In this document: piece after piece, positions 22,201-25,627 of the stretch
How the letters are laid out: each line of letters opens with the position of its first letter
Numbering within the stretch: the first letter of the stretch is position 1
Virus record (IMG/VR): IMGVR_UViG_3300006805_000139
Span: 1-25,627 of that record
Origin: a virus
DNA: 25,627 nucleotides
Strand: one strand, 5' to 3'
The notes under the pieces: model-generated
What the model was told of the DNA's origin: nothing
What the model saw: the letters and a program-made list of their open reading frames with translations, nothing else
Databases searched by the model: none
Position numbers and translations under genes: made by a program

Positions 22201-22261
22201 AGGTTTGGTTGATGCTGCTGAAGCGCCAGGATGCACCGCTAGCGTCGGTCCACAGGGCCAT
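19214..22261 (-). CDS. Collagen-like tail fibre with beta-helix domain
   Basis: A 1015-residue protein from ATG 22261, with a GAGGGAG SD inside a hairpin. Residues 1-57 form an anchoring head. Residues about 59-232 are Gly-x-y repeats (about 58 triplets) with breaks near 73-78 and 156-160, predicting a trimeric collagen helix. Residues 233-275 are an Ala-rich coiled coil. Residues 279-345 hold three repeats [YQ]-x-K-P-G-x-G-[VI]-P-x-x-D-L. Residues about 352-660 have a pectate-lyase-like beta-helix pattern ([19 protein letters not shown] through [20 protein letters not shown]). The final 90 residues ([29 protein letters not shown]) match a terminal domain common in phage tail proteins. It is a probable receptor-binding or glycan-degrading fibre. 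Confidence 0.9.
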   Translation of the reverse strand: MALWTDASGASWRFSSINQTWEREASPGMWVITPLPSEGLRLVPTETSGDNVRIIETMGPQGPVGPQGPPGTPGGPVGPQGPIGLPGAPGIRGPKGDKGDKGDRGAAGSNGATGPQGPRGMPGFPGDKGPRGDLGPTGPAGPIGPRGPQGVAGPTGVGVPGPAGATGPTGQQGPSGARGLTGLTGPAGPTGATGPQGPQGNTGAKGAKGDTGATGATGPAGPTGPTGPQGPGADAAQAAADAAQATADTAANSAAAASTFAASALTAANTAQSTADSKYTKPGTGVPVADLETAAQTNLTKASTAYQKPGGGVPAVDLAAAVQTSLGLANTAYQKPGGGIPYSDLVAKSTARPVVDIRDYITTGNTFNLTAVVAAMEASGGYCYVPPGNWTPTTYNVGLNNTAVSGGSYYQSLNTYVFKGAGKTSRIMFPTGMTSTDYLFLANSTSTNDFNTHWKVVFEDVGFSGANSPNGSLIKLYQRSVRATRINLTTMLNGFVSAGYSDFTSLSQISADTITGWVYQGTGNGDGYVFDQIMAYACPGISLNNCLGATVRGCISGWHQFVSSDVVLEGNHIEGDGTTSSTANFLIKGSNVAVRSGYYEARKYRPTFQIDDVNDTLNSRVIFSRHVRFTQRLDDPASTYGALRNTDVDIQSLGKQGEITFESARSVVFGSSTAKPGFQSGTFLIPNVTSTGASSNATNIAAALTAAPLRVGSDFTIKYLQAAWAIVPNNGQPIPTTAYSQPFGSATAWAMSAGGYSTTLTAATYYYKIWVRDMVTRLSASSAEFSVTVDGTTTMPQLILNAMGPHSQVRIVRGTASGTYTQWAQVAASGSLQYLWDQGSHIGGTAWAAWSGTPAIPAAVGGQTRNGLWYPENGRSVFQQSSIPTDGQWLAGDLCWNTSGVGPTGWKCVTGGSPGVWVPLVAQSVVAKTTSYTATAADQIILCNATSGAITIGSPPAASVPGQVYTIKKTDSSANAVTFDPNASETIDAASTKAVTTQNAVMNVISDGTQWWAIT
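20100..21180 (-). other. Beta-helix (receptor-binding or depolymerase-like) domain of the collagen-like fibre
   Basis: Residues about 360-720 begin [21 protein letters not shown] and [11 protein letters not shown], the N-terminal pattern of phage pectate-lyase-like domains (a D-x-R-D-Y start, then a helix and V-P-P-G). Repeating short beta strands follow. Such domains often bind or cleave surface polysaccharide. Catalytic residues cannot be assigned by eye. Confidence 0.55.
21566..22087 (-). repeat. Collagen-like Gly-x-y repeat tract
   Basis: On the minus strand the DNA encodes about 58 Gly-x-y triplets rich in GPQ, GPT, GAT and GDK, forming a degenerate 9- and 18-base repeat. KGDKGDKGD (about residues 95-103) supports trimer stability. 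Two interruptions split the tract, as in other phage collagen-like proteins. Confidence 0.85.
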
Positions 22262-22269
22262 CTGTGTTT

Positions 22270-22296
22270 CTCCCTCGTATCTACCTATTGAGGGAG
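22270..22296 (-). promoter_or_regulatory. SD-sequestering hairpin before the collagen-like fibre gene
   Basis: CTCCCTC (22270-22276) pairs with GAGGGAG (22290-22296) around a 13-base loop. On the minus-strand RNA the 3' arm GAGGGAG is the SD, eight bases before the ATG at 22261. The architecture equals those at 16011-16056 and 18677-18711. Confidence 0.55.
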
Positions 22297-22297
22297 G

Positions 22298-23167
22298 TCA
22301 CAGGACCGAAAGCACTCCTGAGCGCTCGAACTCCAGCAGGTCCTCCCGGCTGACCAGGTGAATCCCCGCTTCGCGATATTTGACCTCGGACTCCGGGCGC
22401 AACCAACCCTTGACGTCGATGACGGTGTCGTCGTTGACGATGAAGTCGGGGCGATAGGTGCCCGCTGAGGTGTCGATGTCGGGACCGTCGTAGGAGCGCC
22501 ACGGGACGTTGAAGCGCTCACAGGCAGCGACGAAACGGACTTCCCACATGCTGTGGAAGACGACCGCGCCGATGGGGAGGTCGGCGATGAACTTGTCGCG
22601 GACCTTCTTGACCTGACGATGACTGCAGGCATTCGAACAGTACTTGAGCTTGCCCTGCCAGTGCGCGGGACGCGAGAACGGTTCCCCGCAACCCAGGCAG
22701 ACAGCTTCCAGACGAGGCTGAGCGGCGCGTCCTGGCGTGGGTCGGTGCTCACTACAGAAGGTTCGGTTGTACGAGCCGGTGGAGATACCGCAGATTCGGC
22801 ACTCAGGGTAGTTCCTGGTGCGCTTGGCGGCAGTATTGCGGTTTCGACACACCGTCGAGCAGAACTGCTGATCCTGTCGCCTGAAAGCAGTCATGGTCTG
22901 TCCACACTCTCCGCAGGTGCGAGATACCACAGCAGCCTCATGAGTCATCTGGTTGTAGCAGGTCTTGGAGCAGAACTGCTGGGGCTTACTGCGGCGATGC
23001 CGGAACTCCTGGCCACATTCCCGTCGAGCGCACGTAGCGGTCAGCCACGACCCGTTGTCGGCGTAGGACTTCTTCATCGCCTGGGCACGCAGTTTCTTGC
23101 CACACTCGGTGGAGCAGGTGCGTGCGGTGCGGTCGTGAGGCTTGTCGCAAATCTCGCAGGACTTCAT
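22298..23167 (-). CDS. Multi-zinc-finger PD-(D/E)XK endonuclease (homing-type)
   Basis: A 289-residue protein from ATG 23167; no SD precedes it. Residues 1-181 contain five zinc-knuckle modules, with cysteines at 4/7/18/22, 46/51/66/70, 85/88/103/107, 123/126/138 with His141, and 157/160/177/181. Four of the five are C-x2-C or C-x4-C followed by C-x3-C. A PD-(D/E)XK nuclease core follows: SMWEVRF (Glu209), YRPDF (Asp241), then TVIDVKGW (Asp251, Lys253). It is probably a free-standing homing endonuclease with an unusually long zinc-finger DNA reader. It lies between the capsid terminator and the collagen-like fibre, and its mRNA may be leaderless. Confidence 0.8.
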   Translation of the reverse strand: MKSCEICDKPHDRTARTCSTECGKKLRAQAMKKSYADNGSWLTATCARRECGQEFRHRRSKPQQFCSKTCYNQMTHEAAVVSRTCGECGQTMTAFRRQDQQFCSTVCRNRNTAAKRTRNYPECRICGISTGSYNRTFCSEHRPTPGRAAQPRLEAVCLGCGEPFSRPAHWQGKLKYCSNACSHRQVKKVRDKFIADLPIGAVVFHSMWEVRFVAACERFNVPWRSYDGPDIDTSAGTYRPDFIVNDDTVIDVKGWLRPESEVKYREAGIHLVSREDLLEFERSGVLSVL

Positions 23168-23178
23168 GGAGTAAGCAT

Positions 23179-23184
23179 ATCGTA
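23179..23184 (-). promoter_or_regulatory. Possible -10 for a leaderless endonuclease mRNA
   Basis: TACGAT on the minus strand lies 11 bases before the ATG at 23167. RNA would then start within a few bases of the codon, and no SD is present between. A -35 resemblance (TTCTTC, 17 bases upstream) is weak. The rest of the 168-base gap 23168-23335 holds only the capsid terminator. Confidence 0.3.
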
Positions 23185-23271
23185 TGTCCGCCTTGGTTAA
23201 GGAAGAACTTGCGAGTATGCCTGTTCCGAACCCCTAGATTAAGGATTGTCATGAAAGCGTGTGCGCAACAG

Positions 23272-23299
23272 AAAACCCGCCACCTTTGCAGGTGACGGG
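23272..23299 (-). terminator. Rho-independent terminator after the major capsid gene
   Basis: On the minus strand CCCGTCACCT (23299-23290) and AGGTGGCGGG (23285-23276) form a 10-bp stem with one G-U pair and a GCAA tetraloop, followed by TTTTCTGTT. It lies 37 bases after the capsid stop codon. Confidence 0.9.
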
Positions 23300-23335
23300 C
23301 CTCTGTGTTAAGGTTTAACCGTTGGTGCGGTGGTC

Positions 23336-24346
23336 TCACGCCTTGCGCAAAATCACGATGCCCCTCGGGTTGAGCACGGCCATACCGACCAGCTCGTCCA
23401 TGACCCAGCCCTTGTGGAACTTGGCCACGGTGTTGTTCTCCTCGACGTCCAGCGAGTACATGACCGGGAAGACACCCAGGAACTGGGGCTCAGGGGTCAG
23501 GTAGACCGTGCCGCGAGGGATGATGATCGATTTGCCGATCTGGAACTCACCGAACTGGACGATACGCTCGCCAGCAACCACGGAGTCCTTGAAGGCCCAA
23601 CCGGTGGTGTTGATGTCCCACCGGTACAGGTCGCGGTATTCCTGGGGGTTAGCCAGCAGGCGCGAGCTGTCCAGCTGACGCTGGTCGGTGTAGGTGACGG
23701 CGGTGTACAGATCGTCCGGCATCAGGTGGGTACCGGCGATGGTGATCTCGTTGGGGAGAGCACCTCCACCCGGACCCGGCACGGCGCTGGCGTCGACCAC
23801 GCGGTAGGAGATCGCCGCAGCTTCCAGCAGCGTCACGAGGCGCGAGTCCTCCTGGCGCATGATGGCCTGCTTGGTCATGTCCTGCGTGTACTCCACGATG
23901 TTGGAGCGCAGGTAGTACAGGTCTTCCTTCTTGATCTCCGGGAAGGAGGCGATACGGAAGAGCTGCACCTCGACGCGCTTGCCCTCGAACGGGGTGATCT
24001 TGACTTCACCCTCGTTGCCGTGGAGCATGTACGCCTGGCCGAGGTCGTCCAGCACGTCGTACTGGATCGGGATGCCCGGCGTCAGCGTGTCCTCCAGGAG
24101 GACGTTACGCAGGATGCCCTGGTAGCGGAGCTGGAGCTGAATCGGTCCGATCATCGACTGACCGAGGCGCTGAATGCCGCCGGTCTTGTCGCTGAGGATG
24201 TGCATCAGCTTGGCCTGCTTCTCCTGAGCGGAGAGCTTGCGATTGCCGAGACGGCGCTTGGCAGCAACAATGTCTGCCACGTAGTCGTCGGATGCCTTGG
24301 CGAAGCGACCGAGGCCGCTGCCTGCTGCGACTGGAAGTCCACTCAT
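23336..24346 (-). CDS. Major capsid protein (HK97-like fold)
   Basis: A 336-residue protein from ATG 24346. Residues 1-60 are helical and charged (ASDDYVADIVAAKRRLGNRK), as in the N-terminal arm. The core shows an E-loop-like stretch (about 80-120: GILRNVLLEDTLTPGIPIQY), a long spine helix (EDLYYLRSNIVEYTQDMTKQ, about 141-160) and a C-terminal P-domain-like sheet (GFAVLNPRG-type ending VGMAVLNPRGIVILRKA). HK97-fold proteins form the icosahedral shell. Size, position after scaffold-like and decoration-like genes, and the strong terminator behind it all agree. I see no obvious sign of an inserted domain. Confidence 0.8.
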   Translation of the reverse strand: MSGLPVAAGSGLGRFAKASDDYVADIVAAKRRLGNRKLSAQEKQAKLMHILSDKTGGIQRLGQSMIGPIQLQLRYQGILRNVLLEDTLTPGIPIQYDVLDDLGQAYMLHGNEGEVKITPFEGKRVEVQLFRIASFPEIKKEDLYYLRSNIVEYTQDMTKQAIMRQEDSRLVTLLEAAAISYRVVDASAVPGPGGGALPNEITIAGTHLMPDDLYTAVTYTDQRQLDSSRLLANPQEYRDLYRWDINTTGWAFKDSVVAGERIVQFGEFQIGKSIIIPRGTVYLTPEPQFLGVFPVMYSLDVEENNTVAKFHKGWVMDELVGMAVLNPRGIVILRKA

Positions 24347-24351
24347 GATGG

Positions 24352-24897
24352 TTAGCTACCACCTTCCAGGGTTCCGCCGGTCGCCGCGAAGTCGTAGCGG
24401 TTCAGGCTGACCACGATCTTGTCCGTCGACGGAATGTCGATCAGAGTCGCAATCGCGTTCTTTGCGTTCACGCCTGCCGGGGTCAGCTGACCCTTGCTGT
24501 TGGCGGTCAGCATGTAGTTGCCGGGACCGGTGACCTCGGGCCAATCGGCCTCTGTGTCGAATGCGGGGGCGAGGATTTCGAACACGGCGTCCGGGCCTCC
24601 GACCCACACCGTGTACAGACCGGTACCGCTGCCGGTCACCTCGTTGACCTCGTGGCCGTTGTACCCGCCCGTGTTGACGAACAGGGCGCTCAGGCCGAAC
24701 GGCACGGTGCCAGCAGCTCCGGTGTACGGCGCGAAAACCTCGCCGTAGACGCGCTGCATGACGGTGCCGGGGTAGATGTCGAAGTCGACGTCCAGATCGG
24801 GGTCAAGGAACCCGCCCCAGGGGGTAGCCTGGTGCTGTGCGTACAGAGGGCGCAGGGTGCGCTTCTGTGCGGGGTTGCTCAATGGCGGACGAAACAC
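24352..24897 (-). CDS. Head protein upstream of capsid, possible capsid decoration protein
   Basis: A 181-residue protein. GTG 24897 has GAGAGGAG about ten bases upstream. It begins FRPPLSNPAQKRTLRPLYAQ, a basic, proline-rich arm. The rest is beta-rich with Gly and Thr (GYNGHEVNEVTGSGTGLYTVWVG, ATLIDIPSTDKIVVSLNRYDF). Placed between the scaffold-like gene and the major capsid gene, it is a candidate decoration or cement protein. The capsid gene starts five bases after its stop. No family motif is diagnostic. Confidence 0.6.
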   Translation of the reverse strand: MFRPPLSNPAQKRTLRPLYAQHQATPWGGFLDPDLDVDFDIYPGTVMQRVYGEVFAPYTGAAGTVPFGLSALFVNTGGYNGHEVNEVTGSGTGLYTVWVGGPDAVFEILAPAFDTEADWPEVTGPGNYMLTANSKGQLTPAGVNAKNAIATLIDIPSTDKIVVSLNRYDFAATGGTLEGGS

Positions 24898-24946
24898 GTT
24901 ACTTCAACTCCTCTCAAATACTCGTTTTTGGTGACGCAGTCGGCGC

Positions 24947-25627
24947 TTAGCCGAACAGGAGAGCGTCGTTTTCGGGGTTGTTCTGGTTTGCCGCGCTCCG
25001 CTGAACGTTGGCCTGGCGCATGTTTCCGCCCTGGCCGAGTCCTGCTGGGATTGGCGACGAAACGGCCCCGCGAGTACTTCCGCTGGCGACCTTCTGCTGG
25101 CGATCCGCCTGGCGGACCATTGCGAACCGTTCAGCCAGAGCGGTGCGGTCCAGGATCAACCCACGGCTCATGGTGCTGTACTCACCGGCAAGCTGATACT
25201 TCCGCTCACGGGTGTTCGGTTCGAGACCGGCGGCGATCATGGCCTCCGCGCAGCGGATAGCCAGAATGCCGTCGGCCTTCTTGCTCGTCTTCGGGGCCTG
25301 GCCCGGAGCGAAGTTCTGGCCGGTGGACAGGTCAGGATCAGTGATGTCCTTACCGGCATTGTTGTCCCAGCCCGACTCATCGAACTGAGAAGCCTGGGCC
25401 TCGGCGTCGGTGGTGTTGCTCACCGGAGTCGGAACGCTGATGCGCTCGTCCGGAGCGGCGGTCTCCAGGTCCACGGCCTGCTTGCGCACGTTGCTCACCT
25501 TCTTCGACTGGGCCTTCTTGGCTGCTTCAACCTTTCGGGCTTCCCGCAGCGCAATTCCCAGTGCCGGGAACATGGCCTGTACCTGAATGCCGTTGTAGTC
25601 GGCGAACTGCTTGGCAGCCTTGCGGAT
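24947..25627 (-). CDS. Scaffold-like head protein, 5' end outside the window
   Basis: The frame is open to the window edge (18 codons before the internal ATG at 25573: IRKAAKQFADYNGIQVQA), so the true start lies beyond 25627. It is charged and low in aromatic residues. It has a Lys/Ala helix (REARKVEAAKKAQSKKVSNV), an acidic disordered middle and a helical segment (AERFAMVRQADRQQK), ending in a Gln/Asn-rich tail (RQANVQRSAANQNNPEN). This composition, just upstream of capsid genes, fits a scaffold or a protease-scaffold fusion. The protease part, if any, would be outside the window. Confidence 0.6.
   Translation of the reverse strand: MRKAAKQFADYNGIQVQAMFPALGIALREARKVEAAKKAQSKKVSNVRKQAVDLETAAPDERISVPTPVSNTTDAEAQASQFDESGWDNNAGKDITDPDLSTGQNFAPGQAPKTSKKADGILAIRCAEAMIAAGLEPNTRERKYQLAGEYSTMSRGLILDRTALAERFAMVRQADRQQKVASGSTRGAVSSPIPAGLGQGGNMRQANVQRSAANQNNPENDALLFG

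Overview
The window is part of the virion-structure region of a large, GC-rich tailed phage with a contractile tail (myovirus), most likely infecting an actinobacterium. The evidence is a phage tail sheath gene, an HK97-type capsid gene, frequent GTG starts, strong AGGAG-type ribosome binding sites and gene junctions that abut or overlap (TAATG, ATGA). The organisation recalls the large actinobacterial myoviruses, but I cannot name a genus from sequence alone. Every gene but one reads on the minus strand, so the biological order runs from high to low coordinates.

In transcription order: (1) Head module, 25627-23336: a partial scaffold-like protein, a probable head/decoration protein and the major capsid protein, closed by a clear intrinsic terminator (23272-23299). 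(2) 23167-16559: a zinc-finger PD-(D/E)XK endonuclease, a 1015-residue collagen-like/beta-helix tail fibre, a sigma70-like promoter, two small proteins, a 517-residue protein with a leader peptide, and two more small proteins, closed by a second intrinsic terminator (16434-16463). (3) 16310-10733: small structural proteins and further fibre-type proteins, including a paralogous pair. (4) 10729-4932: connector and neck genes interleaved with three enzyme-like proteins (265, 416 and 128 residues) and interrupted by the only plus-strand gene, an HNH homing endonuclease. (5) 4870-1: tail sheath, tail tube, a proline-rich protein, a small membrane protein and the tail assembly chaperone with its -1 frameshift product. 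Two more free-standing endonucleases sit inside this part.

The most unusual signal is a shared N-terminal leader, roughly M-x-[RK]-[IF]-[IV]-[TS]-A-R-[ED]-Q-A-x-M-x-x-x-W. It occurs on four otherwise unrelated proteins: a GNAT acetyltransferase, a protein with ParB-like and ADP-ribosyltransferase-like segments, an HDxFGH/ETxGQN protein, and a 517-residue protein with a possible glycosylase-like core. In three copies the peptide is nearly identical while the codons differ synonymously almost everywhere, so the peptide itself appears to be under selection. By analogy with the capsid-targeting sequence of T4 internal proteins, I infer a packaging or injection tag for virion-carried effectors. 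This is a hypothesis.

Other notable features are a canonical A AAA AAA frameshift site, hairpins that hide the ribosome binding sites of at least three virion genes, four homing-type endonucleases, and a palindromic divergent start region. I saw no tRNA, CRISPR array or insertion sequence, and no gene-free stretch longer than about 250 bases.
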